Shown here: piece after piece, positions 31,251 to 43,366 of the stretch | Layout: every line of letters starts with the position of its first letter | Numbering within the stretch: position 1 is the stretch's first letter | Program-made: the position numbers and the translations under genes | Assembly: GCA_041659565.1 (NCBI GenBank) | Contig: JBAZXZ010000002.1 | Location: 186,001 to 250,000 of the forward strand | Direction: 5' to 3' | DNA length: 64,000 bases | Source of the DNA: Altimarinus sp041659565 | GTDB lineage: Bacteria; Patescibacteriota; Gracilibacteria; BD1-5; UBA6164 | Notes under the pieces: model-generated | Told to the model about the DNA's origin: nothing | Seen by the model: only the letters and a program-made list of their open reading frames with translations | Databases searched by the model: none

Positions 31251-34200
31251 TTATATTGTTATATTTCAATCTGAAGCTATTATTTCATTAGCCTCTTTTA
31301 TAACTGTGTTATAGTCTCATTTTCTCAATAACTCTTTTAATACCACATATTTACTTTTCATCTTTTGTGATTTTAAATCTATTTTATATTGTCTCTCATT
31401 TGTTATAGCTTTTTTTAAATACCGATTTATCTTTTTATGTATATATCATTCTTTTATATATCTTATAGCTTCTTGTTTTAACTTAAGTATTTCTCAAGTT
31501 ATATAAAGTTTTTCTAAATTATCTATAACAAGTTTTAATTTTTTTTCTTTTCTTATTGTCTGAAGTTTTACTTCTATTTCTTCTTTAGTATTTCATTCCA
31601 ATTCCTGAACATGTTTTCTTGATAATCATTCTCTTATGGATAAATCTTTTAAATATGAAGAACTCCTATCCAATATATCTTTATCTGTATTTCTTTTCAT
31701 TATAAAAATAGTTGCATCATCAAAGAAATTAGAACTTCATCATCTATATAACTTTACTTCTTCTATTATAGAATTATATAAATCAATTATTTTTCATGAT
31801 TTTGAATTAAAACATACTTTTTCAACAATAGCGGATAATCAATCAATTCAAAGTAACTTATTATCAATATTTCTTGATTCAACTATTCAATCACTATAAA
31901 CAAAAACTATATCTTCATTATATAATTTTATATTACGATTTTTTACTTGATCAATACTACTAATTAACCTTATTCCTGATGCTAATCATCAAGCTACCAA
32001 TTTTTCAACCTTCATTGTGTTTTTTCTATATATCAATATAGGTTCATGTCACATTCATACATATTTCATATTATCCAGATTTGTCTTATCTATTTCAAAA
32101 AATATTCCTGTAATAAAATTTCAACTTTTTAAATCTTGTTTTAATCAGTTATTTACTTCAAACACAACTTTCTCTAAAAAATTTTCTTTTGCAAATTTAT
32201 AAAATAATCTTGTAAGTAAAGTAACAACCAATCCTGCTTGTATACCATGTCAAGTTGCATCTCAAAGAAAAAATTTGTAAGTTGAACCATCTTCAATAAA
32301 TCAAAAAGTATCCCCTGATATTTTATCTTTTCACAAAATCTTAGCATAAAGATCATATCATAAAAGTCTATCATTATCTATTTCTTTTATAAGCCCACTA
32401 TGCATACTTTCTAATCTACTTTTTTTAGATAATTCATCAACTTCATTTTGACTATCTATAAGTAAAGTAACTTCATCAATAAGTCTTTTCTCTTTTAATT
32501 TATTTTTTATTTTTTTATATAAATTTAATTTATCAACCATTCTTTTAAAAAAACCTACTTTATTACTAGTGGGATCATCATTATTATTATTAATTACATT
32601 ATCATTTCAAAAATTAATATTTTCTCAAATCAAAATTTCTGCCTCTTTTCTAGTATTTTTAGAAAATTCTTTTTCTTTTTTACCTTCTTGTATTTTTATC
32701 TTTTTTTGTATTACATTTTTCCATTTATTAAAAAATTCTATAACTTCAATACTATCTTTATTTTCTTCAAAAAAATTATTCAACAAATCCATAGCTTCAT
32801 AATATTTTTTCATTCACATTAATTCATCTAACTTTTCTTTAATCTGTCTAAACTTAATTTTAAATTTCTCTGTTTCTTGTTCTTTATTATATTTTTCTTC
32901 TACTTTTTCTAATTCATCTACTAATTTGTCTATTTGTGTTGATTTTTTATTATATAAATCTTTTTGTTTCTTTTTTTCTTGTTCTAAATCTATCTTATCA
33001 TATAACAAATTAAAGGCCTTTTCTTCTTTCTTTTTTACTTCTTCTATTCAAATTTTTGCTTTTTCCCAATCTTTTGTATTTATAAAATATTTAATACCTT
33101 TAATAGCTCAATCAAAATCTACTATTTTTTCTACATCTATCTTTTTCTCTTCTTTAAAATTCATTATTCAAAATAAACTGGAAACAGCACTATTACTTTC
33201 GTTTTTTATTTCTTTATTTTCACTTTTTTCTTCTTTAATTATTTCTTTTGTTTCTATTATTGTAACCTCATTAATTTTAGGAGTATCCGTATTTAATATA
33301 TTTTTATTTAAATTTTCTTCATTTTTATTTATTTCTTCTACTTTAGATATAACCTTATCTAAATCTTTTATCTTTGAGAAAGACTCCATCAAATTAATAA
33401 CTTTTTCAACATTTTTTTCATCATTATTTCAGTTTTTATTGAATAATTTTCCAAAAAATCCATTTGTATCATCTTTAACTTTGTCATTATCTCATTCAAT
33501 AATAGAATTATCTTGTTTACTTTCTATTTTAATATCATTTGTAGAAAAATTATTTACCCCATCAATTTTTATTCATAACTTTATTTTTTTTATTTCAGGA
33601 ATATTTTTATTTTCCTCTTCTTTTTCTTTAGGGATTTCATTACTTTCTTCTTTTTTACTATTTTCTTCAGTTGTAATTTTTTCTTGTTTATTATCGTTAT
33701 TTCCTATTTCTTGCTTTATTTTGTCTATTTTGTCTCCACCTGAGACCGGTCTTAATTTTAAAAGACCGGTCTCTTTTCACTCATTTTGATTTAATGATTT
33801 TTTATCATCTTCTTTTAAAGGTTCTATTGTTAATATTTTTGATTTTTCTGTATTTTCTTTGATATTATCTCCATCTGAGACCGGTCTTTTAAAATTAAGA
33901 CCGGTCTCTTTTCACTCACTTTTTTTTCAAAAAAAACTACCAAAAAAACTCTTTTTTCAAATTAGTAAGACATCTAAAATAGATTTTTCCTTATTATAAA
34001 AAGATATAGCTTTTTCATCATCTTTATTCTTATCATAAAAACTATTAAGAACTTCTAAAGCCTTTTTATAGTTCTCGTTATTAGAATGAAAATCGATTCT
34101 ATTTTTTACATAAATAATTTTATTATCTATAACTTTAAGTGCCTTTTCATTTTGTTCTTGTTTTATATTATTTTTTATGTCTCTTTCATAATCAAGTAAT

Positions 34201-34472
34201 AAATTTAATTTATCTAAATTTAATCTTTTTATTTCTGCCTTTTCCTTTTCTCAAGCATTGCTTAGTAATAATAAAGTATTTTCTTTCTCTTTATTTATTA
34301 ATTTATTAATAATCCTAAATGAATCCTGCCAATCTTTTTTAGACATAAAAGACTTCAATATCTCTACTTGAGAATTGAAATCATAATTATTATTTGTATC
34401 AATATTTTTGTCTTGCTTATTATACATTCAAAACAAAAGTTTTTTAAAAAAAGATTCTTTTTCCTGCTTCAT
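31251..34472 (-). CDS. 1,073-residue coiled-coil protein with PP2C/SpoIIE-type phosphatase domain
   Basis: One continuous frame with UGA = Gly. Residues 1-620 are charged, Lys/Glu/Asn-rich and mostly coiled coil with repeats of a tetratricopeptide-like look (LINKEKENTLLLLSNAGEKE; MKKYYEAMDLLNNFFEENKD). From about 690 to 930 lies a SpoIIE-type serine phosphatase: DLYAKILGKDKISGDTFGF, FFLGDATGHGIQAGLVVTLL, DIVFVYSDGIVESRN and FFDDATIFIMKRN, keeping the metal-binding Asp residues. The tail (930-1073) is helical. It lies 20 bases behind pilB and 23 before pilC, suggesting control of pilus function by dephosphorylation. Two palindromes are translated in frame near residues 188-200 and 233-245. Confidence 0.85.
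33742..33773. repeat. In-frame CCGG palindrome 1 within the phosphatase gene
   Basis: A 32-base element with arms GAGACCGGTCT around an A/T core, translated as KETGLLKLRPVS. The flanks on both sides resemble those of the element at 33877-33908 in the same orientation. Confidence 0.8.
33877..33908. repeat. In-frame CCGG palindrome 2 within the phosphatase gene
   Basis: Same arms as 33742-33773, but the central A/T core is the reverse complement, so the peptide reads KETGLNFKRPVS instead of KETGLLKLRPVS. Surrounding sequence (TCTCCA to the left, CTTTTCACTCA to the right) is in the same orientation in both. Confidence 0.8.
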
Positions 34473-34492
34473 TTTCTATGAATAATTATAAA

Positions 34493-35719
34493 TTATATAA
34501 GTTGTAATGACTCCTCTACTGTAACTAGTCACATAGCTGCCTTTATTAATGAGTCTTGCAATATTGTTATCATTCAATGTTTTACTGCTAATTCAGTCAT
34601 TTCATTAGCACTTGCTTTATTTAAAATCATTTCTTCTAAATACTGTTCTACTATCAATACTTCATGTATTCAAAGTCTTCATTTATGTCATGATCAATTA
34701 CATTTATCACATCAAACTCACTCATAAAATACTAACCCTTCTACTTCTTTTTTATCCATTATAGGATATAAAAATTCTCTAACTCTTTTTAACAATGCTT
34801 CGGATAATACTTTTTCTTTTTTACAATTTTGGCAAATTTTTCTTACAAGTCTCTGACTTATAACCATTCTCATTGATGATGAAAGCAAAAATGTTTCAAC
34901 TCACATATTTATAAGTCTTTGTACTGTAGCTGTCGCACTATTTGTATGTATTGTTGATAAAACCAAATGTCAAGTTAATGCTGCTTCTACAGCTAAAACT
35001 GCCGTTTCCTTATCTCTTATTTCTCATACCATTATTATATCTGGATCTTGTCTAACTAGTGATCTAAGTCATGTAGAAAATGTAAATCAAATATCTGGTT
35101 TAACTTGTGATTGGTTAACATATTCTATATTGTATTCTATCGGATCTTCAAGTGTTGATATATTGTACTCTAATGGATTAAAATTTTTTAAAACTCCAAA
35201 AAGCGTAGTTGATTTTCATGACCCTGTTGGTCAAGCTACTAAGATTATTCAATAACTTGATTTCAAAGCTGTTCTAACTCTTTCTAAATTTACATCTATA
35301 AATCATAGTTTATCTATACTTGTTAAACTTGCATCTGGTTTAAGTATTCTCATTACTATTTTTTCTCCATATGATGTTGGTAAAGTTGAAACTCTTATAT
35401 CTATATTTTTGCCATCTGTCTTGTCAAGAAATACTATTTTTCAATCTTGTGGTTTTTTATTTTCATCAATTTTTACTTTACTGAGTACCTTTAATCTTGT
35501 GATTATAGGTGAGATATTTTCTCTATCTAGCTTATCTACTATAAAAAAATCTCAATCTTGACGAAATCTAACGAGCAAAAAAAATTCAGTTGGTTCTATA
35601 TGTATATCAGAAGCTCATCTTTCCAAAGCTTTTGCAAAAATATCGTTTACATATTCAACAACATCTCATACATTTCTTCTTACATCCATTTTTTCTAGGA
35701 TTTCTCTATTGTCTATCAT
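34493..35719 (-). CDS. pilB: Type IV pilus assembly ATPase PilB
   Basis: 408 residues. The Walker A motif is GPTGSGKSTTLFGVLKNF (near 160-177), with LRSLVRQDPDIIMVGEIRDK as Asp-box/Walker B and LSTIHTNSATATVQRLINMG as the His box. A four-cysteine zinc knuckle follows (CQNCKKE, CDKCNGSG), which marks assembly ATPases rather than the retraction ATPase PilT. It lacks the N-terminal domain of longer PilB proteins. It heads the pilB-phosphatase-pilC run. No pilT is in the window. Confidence 0.92.
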
Positions 35720-35951
35720 TAGTTTTTATTATATGATAAATAATTCCAAATAATTATATCATTAAAAACTTTTTTTTTCTACTTTTTTGACTTGCGTAAT
35801 AATTAATATATTTTATAAATAATTTTACTGATATTTTTTTACATTTTTTACTAGTTTTTTTTTAAAAATCTATATAATTAAAATAATCTATAATTAACAA
35901 AAACCTCATTTTTATTGTTAATTATTAATTATTAATTATTAATTATATTTT

Positions 35952-36647
35952 ATGTTTATAGTACTAGAATGAATAGATTGAAGCGGAAAGTGAACTCAAA
36001 CATTACTTCTAAAAGAAAAATTAGAAAAATCTTGAAAAAAAGTTAAATTGATTGATTATCCTAGATACTGAAAAAAATGAGCTATTTTTGTTGAAAAATA
36101 CTTAAATTGAAAATATGGAAAAGATGTTTCAGCTAAAACTGCTTCTTTATTTTATGCACTTGATAGATTTGATTCCAGTTTCAAATTAAAAAAAGAATAT
36201 AATAAATATGATTATATTCTATCAAATAGATATGTGTCATCAAATATGATTCATCAAGCTTGAAAAATTATTGAACAATTTAAAGATGAAAAAAAAAGAG
36301 AAAAAGAAGTTAATAAATTTTTAGATTGGCTTATAGAACTTGAATTTGGAATCTTATGAATTCCAAAACCTGATAAAATAATATTTCTTGATGTAAATCC
36401 AGTTGTTGCAAATAAACTAGTTGAGAAAAAAGAAAAAAGAAAATATATAAAATGAGATAAAAATAAAGATATTCATGAAGACGATGAAAATCATCTGAAA
36501 AATGCTTATGAAACTGCTAAAAATATAGCAAAAAAATATGATTGGACTGTGATAGATTGTGTAAAAGATGATGAGATTTTGGAAAAAGAAATAATTACTG
36601 AGATGATAATGAAAGAAATCCTCACTAAAAGTGTTGACTTAAAATAA
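35952..36647 (+). CDS. tmk: Thymidylate kinase
   Basis: 231 residues. P-loop FIVLEGIDGSGKGTQ at the N-terminus, the DRY-like LIDYPRYGKKG and LDRFDSS (DR motif), SNRYVSSNMIHQAGK, and a lid region near 150. It makes dTDP from dTMP for DNA synthesis. In this P-loop, glycines in EGIDG and GSGKG are UGA. Divergent from pilB, with an AT-rich spacer of 230 bases that includes a TATAAT box at about 35868. Confidence 0.93.
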
Positions 36648-36691
36648 TATTATGTATAATTATATAGTTTTTATAAAATTACATTATTATT

Positions 36692-38077
36692 ATGGCTAAG
36701 CTAAATGAAAAAGATGTATCTGAAATACAACAAAGCATAGATAATTTTAGTTGATGTGAAATAGAAGAAGAAGTCAAAAATTGTACTGCTGCAAAAAAAG
36801 TAATTTCAATACTCGCAAAAACTAACAAGATTAAGGAAAATATTGAGACTCTATACAATTACTTTTCAAACTTATTTCCTATTTCCGGGAATGCTATAGA
36901 TAAATTAACTTCATTCTTTGAAGATCCCCAAAATCAAAAAATAGCTCAAGAAATATTTTCTAAATTATATATAAAAATTGGAGATAAAAATAGAGATTTT
37001 ATAAATGCCTTTTTAATTAATTCTCAGTGAAAAAATGATATAACATATTTTATATATTATATAAGTGAATGCCTTAATTATTATCCCTATAAAATTGATT
37101 TTGATTATGATGATATAAAAGAAGTAACAAATTTAAGTAATTTACAAAATAAAGAATATAGATTTTTTAAATATAAATTAAATAACAAGCGAGGTTTAAT
37201 AACTACAAAAGATTCTTGAGAGCAATACCAGCTAGATCATACTTATGACAAACTAGAATATAGAAAAAATGATGTTTTTTGTTGAATTAAAAAAGATGAA
37301 AAATGAAGTTATTGAGAATATATAAAGTTTAATTGAACTTGATTTGAAACTATCTGAACAATTCCTTGAATCAGAGATATACCAAATCTATCTGATAAAA
37401 ATTGAAATATAATCTATACATCTTCTGAATGAAAAGTGTGATTACAAAAAATAGATACTGAAAAATTACAAGAAAAATTACAAGCTGAATATGATACAAT
37501 TACTGTTAAAAATGGATTAATACTAGCAAGTAAAAACCTATGATGAAAAAAACAAAATCTAGAAATATTTTGAAAAGATTATAAAAAAATACTTATTTAT
37601 GAGGATATAGAAAATTATAGTTTGATTGAGTGACTTGATAACACTTTTAGATTTAAAACTAATGCTTGATATTGTTATTATGAAATTAGCAATATTTGAG
37701 AAATTAAAGAAATAAGCTTTTTACAAGATGTAAAAACTATTTTAAGACCAGATGATATTCAGCAAGTATTTAAAAATTTACAAGAATGAAGACCTGTTTT
37801 TATAAAATACCATTGAGATAGTTGTTATTGTATAAGTAAAAAAGATGATGAAATTGTATATCATCATTTAGGTTCAAAATTTTCAAATATAGTTTTGAAT
37901 GACTTTTGATTAGATAAAAAGACTTTTTGTTGTTATGACATTAATTGATTTACTTATATATTTGATAAAATTACTAAAATTTTATACAAATCATATAAAA
38001 AATATAAAACTCAAAAGATAAGAACCCTAGATGAATTAAAAAAAGATTTAGAAATTATAGAATCAGTTTCAATTTAA
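36692..38077 (+). CDS. Hypothetical protein with WG-repeat-like segments, 461 residues
   Basis: Not firmly recognised. The first 150 residues are helical (KVISILAKTNKIKENIETLY). From about 160 there are short beta repeats with aromatic and glycine residues (YDKLEYRKNDVFCGIKKDEK; YDTITVKNGLILASKNLGGK), reminiscent of WG/beta-propeller-like repeats. It carries no signal peptide and no membrane segment. It follows tmk by 44 bases on the same strand and may share a transcript. Function unknown. Confidence 0.65.
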
Positions 38078-38085
38078 TTTATACC

Positions 38086-38217
38086 AAAAACAAAATTAGT
38101 TTTTCTATTTATGAAATAAATGAGAATGTTCCCTTTACCAGATTTTAACCAAAGTTAAAACTGTTAATTGATTTCGAATTTATTGAAGAAATTAGGAAAA
38201 CTAATTTTGTTTTTTTT
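38086..38217. terminator. Long inverted repeat/terminator between convergent genes
   Basis: AAAAACAAAATTAGTTTTTCT at 38086-38106 and its near-complement at 38195-38217, ending in eight Ts, enclose about 90 bases. The loop includes a small TTTTAACC/GGTTAAAA-like pair. It may terminate transcription from both sides. Confidence 0.55.
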
Positions 38218-38241
38218 GCAAAATAAACTACTTAGTATTTA

Positions 38242-39537
38242 TTAAAAATAATTTACATTCCCAAAAGAATACCTGATATAATCTCAATCACTTAATTTCA
38301 TACTTACTCATATTATCTGAGTTTCTGCAAATATGTACTGAGCATTGTACTCTGGTTTAACTTTGAGTAATATATAAATCCCTTCTCTATCTTCTACATT
38401 TGAACTTGATTCAAAATCAAAAAACTCAGAAAAATTGCCTTTGATATAATCTAAAAAGTTTTTTCTTTGGATAGATATAAATTCAAATTCTTTTTCTTGA
38501 AATTTTGTAATTTCTTCTAAATTTGAAAGCAAATTACAAACTAATCCGTCTAAAATCTTGGAATATCATGCTTTTTTTAAAATTATATTTTTCTTTAGAA
38601 ATAGGCTCAATTCTTTATTAACTGTCCAAATCCATGCAAGTCTAATACCTGTTGTTCAAAGAGTTTTTGACAGACTTTCACAAAATATAATTCTTTCAAA
38701 AATTTCTCTATCTTTAAAAATTTTTTCAAACATATTGCTTGAAATCTGTTTTTTTAATAATCATACATAAACATTATCAAGTATAAAAATAGAATTTTTA
38801 TCCAACTTAACTATATATTTCATTATTTCATACAAATCATTTTCTGAGATTTTTTCTCAAGTTGGATTTCAAACAGTAGTAAAATAATATATATTCACAC
38901 TATTTTCAAGTTCATTTTTTATTAAATCAATCTGAGATTTTGTGATAAAAAAATTATTTTTTGAAGGCTTTTCTAAACTTATTAGATTTAAATCATAAGT
39001 TTTTGCTATACTTACACTCGCCATAAAACTGGCTTCAGGATAGATAAAATTGATTTTTTGACCCGAATACTTTTGCTTTAAAGTATCCAAAATCATAACA
39101 AGTCAATCAGTTGCACCATAACAAGGAATTATCTCATTTATAATTTCATTTTTTTGATTTGAAAAATTATAATACTGATTCATATAATCATACAAAGTAT
39201 TTGCAAGGAGTTCACTTCATTGTCAGTTTAAATCATATCAACCCAGTTTACCCAGATCTATATTAGCTAAACTATTTTTCATTAGATTTTGCCAAGAATT
39301 TTTCATTTCTCAGAAATACTCAATATCTCAAATAGCCATTATTTTGCACTCTCAAACTAATCAAAGTCTTTTAAAAACTTCATTTGCAATTATTCAGATA
39401 TTTGTGCTTCTTCTTATTTCATTTACATATTTTTCTTTCAAAAAAGCATTCTCAAATAAATCATTCAAGATTTTTTCTTTTGATACTTGTTTATTATTAT
39501 ATTTATTAATCAACTCTAAAATTATATTTTCAAACAT
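38242..39537 (-). CDS. Class I/II aminotransferase (likely aromatic amino acid or histidinol-phosphate type)
   Basis: 431 residues, PLP-dependent fold type I. Segments: GATDGLVMILDTLKQKYSGQ for cofactor phosphate binding, YYFTTVGNPTGEKISE (the conserved NPTG), DNVYVGLLKKQ (the Asp-x-x-Tyr), and RIIFCESLSKTLGTTGIRLA with the Lys that binds PLP and the Arg that binds the carboxylate. It is last in the aromatic cluster, 10 bases behind the prephenate dehydrogenase. So transamination of phenylpyruvate/hydroxyphenylpyruvate to Phe/Tyr is the likely job. Confidence 0.8.
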
Positions 39538-39547
39538 ATTTTAATAA

Positions 39548-40387
39548 TTAGTCTTTTAAAAAATCTCTCACTTCTTTATCAATTATACTTGTTGTAGATA
39601 ATGCCTTATCCAAAAAATCTTTTCACATATGATCTTTTACATCATTGAATTCTTTTTCAAAACTTTCTATATCTCCAGAGTTTATTATATCTTCTAAAAA
39701 ATCTACATAATTCTTTATTTCTGGTAAAATAGACTCTTTATAATAATCATTATGAATCTGCATATCTGTATATAAAGATGCATTTTGATTTAAAAATCTG
39801 GCTAATATAAGCATCTGTATCCTAGAAATCGGTGTTCATATATCCAAAATTTGCCCCATATCTATTCATTTTTTCTTAAGTATATGCCCAAGAAGTAGAT
39901 TTACAAAATGAACTGCTGATTGAACAATTGAAACAAGTTCATCATGTTTTTTTGATGACATATTTATCATATTAGCACCATTTTGTTTTAATAAATTATA
40001 TATTTCTTCCCATTTTTTTCAAGGTTTTATAGGATCAAAAGCTATATTTTGATTTTCTAGATTTTTTACCCAAGGTCAAAACATAGGATGAGTAGCAACA
40101 ACTTCTCAAAGAGTATATTTTGACATTTCTTCACTTGCTTTCAATTTTATTCAAGTAAAATCCATTATAAGTTTATTTTCTGGAATATATGGTAATAAAT
40201 CCCTTATAGTTTTGACTGTATTTCTTATACTCACACTAAAAATAATTACATCTCAAAGGTTTACAGCTTCTTGTGGCTTTATAATAGTACTTCTAGAAGA
40301 AATAATTACTTCAAATCATTTTTCTTCAAAGTATCTTTTCCAAAACTGTCAAAATACTCAAGTTCAACCTATAATTACGATTTTCAT
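39548..40387 (-). CDS. tyrA: Prephenate dehydrogenase
   Basis: 279 residues. The NAD-binding start IVIIGGTGVFGQFGKRYFEE has the GxGxxG-like motif, ATHPMFGPGVKNLENQNI matches the His-Pro-x-x-Gly-Pro region of TyrA, and HDELVSIVQSAVHFVNLLLG the conserved dimer helix. It converts prephenate to 4-hydroxyphenylpyruvate with NAD. It is translated 10 bases before the aminotransferase gene and follows a pilin-like gene by 80 bases. Confidence 0.88.
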
Positions 40388-40467
40388 AAATATATATATT
40401 AGTTTATATTTGTCATTCCTGAATTAGGTTAGAAATAATAAAATCAAAGTTTAGCCTTTTATCTATT

Positions 40468-41997
40468 TTACCTACCACAACGAAAGCCAACAGTACGAGA
40501 AATCTGACCAGCCGACCAACTCAAATTCAATGCGAAGCCCCCAACATAATCCTGATTACTCGCACCCGCTCCACGAAGGAAAACTGTACCATCATAATCC
40601 CAAACTCCTCACATTCATTGTAAATAATTCCAAGTTGGATTTGATGGTCAAAATGATTTATCAATACATTCATTCCAATTATAATATCTATCTACTGCAG
40701 AACAAGGATCTCTATTTGTTCATGTAGCATATAAACTTCAATCTATTGTATTTGCTTTATTTACATGTTCCTGTACATTACCAGCTAGATCCCATATAAT
40801 CTCTCAATTTGATAATTGTAATTGCCTTTTTGTATCACAAGCAGTATTCCCAAGTCATCATCATGTTTTTGTTACCCAACCTCTTGTAAGTGATGCATAT
40901 ATAGTCTTTGTATTTGTAGTATCTCAACATCACATATAGGAATCAGATACTCAATTATATATATATCAGCTTCACACTGCATTTCCTGACCAATTAACTT
41001 GATTTGCTTCTATATCTCTTGCTATTGTCATCCATTCATTATTTGTTATCAAATGATATCATTCTCACATACTTTTACATGCATCTATTGCTTGTGTTTG
41101 ATTTATATCTGCTATTGGATATTTTCCTGCCATTGATACTGGTATTTTTACTCATGTATATGTCACTGTATTCCAATCTGTTTGATTTACTGTATTTTCT
41201 CAAATTGGACAAGATCAATCACAAGTATTTGGTGTATCTGCATCTGTATATGTCATCTCATATTTCGCCACACAAAAACCAGGTTGCATAAATTCTTCAT
41301 TTCATGGTACTTTTATAAATCATTCTGGACAAGTTGTTGGTCATTCAAAGTTTAGACTTTTTGATAGTGTTATTAGTGGTCATCATAGTTCTACTCAGCT
41401 TAGTGTTTTTATTGTTGCATTTGATATGTATGAATTATATGTTGTTCCACTTTGTGATTGGAATAGGTCTATATTTGTTGTGATTGGATTATTTGAAGTA
41501 TCTAGTAATATTCATAGGTTATTTCATAGTACTTTTGGATATCTCTTGGTATAATCTGTAGCTGCATATGTGGTATTTATGAGATTATTTTGTGTTAGTG
41601 AGTTTCATTCTAGGTATCATAGTAATTGGTATGTTGTATTTGTTGCATTTGTATAGTAGACATACGGTGTATTATCTAGTGGGTCTGTAATTACTTTATT
41701 TGTATTTATTATTCTTGATACATTTTCTCATACTGTTCATTCATATCATATTATTGTTCAACTAGCTGAGATTGTTACAGAATTATCTGGTTTTGGGTAT
41801 GTTCATCATTTTAGTTGAAATAGTGCTAATCATTTATTTATATTATTCATATCTGACATTCTTACACTATCTCTTGCATTTGATGAATATCATTGGAATG
41901 ATATAAAAGCTATTGTTCATAAGATTGCTAGGATTGTGATTACTACGATTAATTCTACTAGGGTGAAGGCTTGATTATATATTTTTTTATTTTGCAT
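40468..41997 (-). CDS. Pilin-like protein with C-terminal SUMF/FGE-type domain
   Basis: 509 residues. Prepilin leader of nine residues, then FTLVELIVVITILAILGT. The C-terminal 280 residues resemble the formylglycine-generating-enzyme/sulfatase-modifying fold: VAKYEMTYTDADTPN, VSMAGKYPIADINQTQAIDA with CKSMGEGYHLITNNEW, IIWDLAGNVQEHV, FLRGAGASNQDYVGGFALNL and SRTVGFRCGR. As a pilin tip it would display a C-lectin-like fold for binding. It lies inside the aromatic amino acid cluster between pheA and tyrA, an unexpected location. Confidence 0.85.
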
Positions 41998-42160
41998 AGA
42001 TTATTGTTAGGAAATTAAAAAAGTTTTTTTGTTCTATTCTTATCCCTTTGGAAGAGGTTAGGTGAGGGCTTTTTATTTTCTAAGTAATAAAATTTTAGGG
42101 TTATATTTGGTTTTATCAAATATTTTTTGGTTTTTGGCTTGACTATTTATTTATTAATTT

Positions 42161-42988
42161 TTAATAATTCCCTAAAACTACTAAATCTCTACTAAAAAAT
42201 TTTAACTCATCAAGTGCATCATTTATGATATTTTCATCGAGATTGCTTTGAAAATCTATCCAAAAAATATATTCAAAACGGTTTTGTTTTGCTGGTAGCG
42301 ATTCTATTTTTGTCAGGTTTATAAACCTAGTAGCAAATGCTCAGAGACATTTATATAAAGCTGAAGGCGAATTTTTTGTTTTAAAAGTTATAGAAATTTT
42401 TCCATTTCTTTTCAGTGATAATTTTTTCTTATTTTTTTCATAAACTTCTTTTGAAACTATAACAAAAAATCTTGTTGTGTTTCATTCTTGGTCTTTTATA
42501 TTCTTATCTAAAATATTTAAAGAATAGATAGAAGAACATAATCCTGATGAAATTGAAGCTATGTCTTTTCTCTTACTTTCTTCTACAAATTTTGCAGCTC
42601 CTGCAGTATCACTATAAATAACTGGTGTAAATCAATGTTTTTCTATATAATTTTGACATTGAGCCAATGCTTGTGGATGAGAATAAACATATTTTATATC
42701 TTTTATATCTTTTGTATTAGCTAAAAGACAATGATCTATATCTAAATTTAACTCTCCTATTATCTGATAATCTCAAGACAATATATGATAAAAATTTTCA
42801 TAAATAGAACCCGCATAACTATTTTCTATCGGTAAAACTCAAATATCTCAGTGATTTATCTTATCAAAAACATCTTTAAATGTACTCAATCAAAATATAT
42901 TATCTTTTTCAATATTTAATTCAGAGGCTATTTCTATTGATGCTTTATCTGAATATGCTCAAGGAAATCATTGATAGTAGATTTTCAT
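42161..42988 (-). CDS. pheA: Prephenate dehydratase
   Basis: 275 residues. The catalytic domain (1-180) shows YYQGFPGAYSDKASIEIA, INHGDIGVLPIENSYAGSIY, VYSHPQALAQCQNYIE and the substrate motif EGNTTRFFVI. The C-terminal ACT domain (about 190-275, KISITFKTKNSPSALYKCLG, ESLPAKQNRFEYIFGIDFQS) is the usual sensor for phenylalanine feedback inhibition. It makes phenylpyruvate. It lies 34 bases behind the chorismate mutase gene. Confidence 0.93.
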
Positions 42989-43022
42989 TTTTTTTGTAAT
43001 TAAGTGTTAATAGGTTATTCTT

Positions 43023-43286
43023 TTATTTTTCCTCTATATCCAAAGAATATTTATGTATTTCATTCCAGATTTTTTCAATAAAATCTTTTTCTATTTTCTT
43101 TTCTTTTCAATATGCTTTTCTAGAATTCAAAACTTGTTGCCATCTATCAGGTTGCAATGGAGTAATATTATGTTTTTTCTTATATTTTCATATTTTTTCA
43201 ACCAATTTAAATCTCATAGATAAATAATTTATTAAATTTTTATCTATTTCGTCTAGTTCTGTTCTAAATATTTCTAAATCATTCAT
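43023..43286 (-). CDS. Chorismate mutase (AroQ type)
   Basis: 87 residues, all helical. LEIFRTELDEIDKNLINYLS, MRFKLVEKIGKYKKKHNI and PLQPDRGQQVLNSR carry the arginine and lysine residues of the AroQ active site. It makes prephenate from chorismate. It is encoded separately here, whereas many bacteria fuse it to prephenate dehydratase, whose gene follows. Confidence 0.85.
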
Positions 43287-43366
43287 AAAAATATAGTTTA
43301 AAAAATAATGCAAAGTATAAAAATTCTGTCATTCTGGACTAGTTCCAGAATCATAATAACAAGAAT

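Noticed and set aside
32926..33789. A long plus-strand open frame of 287 codons, rich in Phe, Ser and Ile
   Set aside because: It is antisense to the Lys/Glu-rich coiled-coil part of the phosphatase gene. Its composition is the mirror image of that repeat and it has no recognisable domain.
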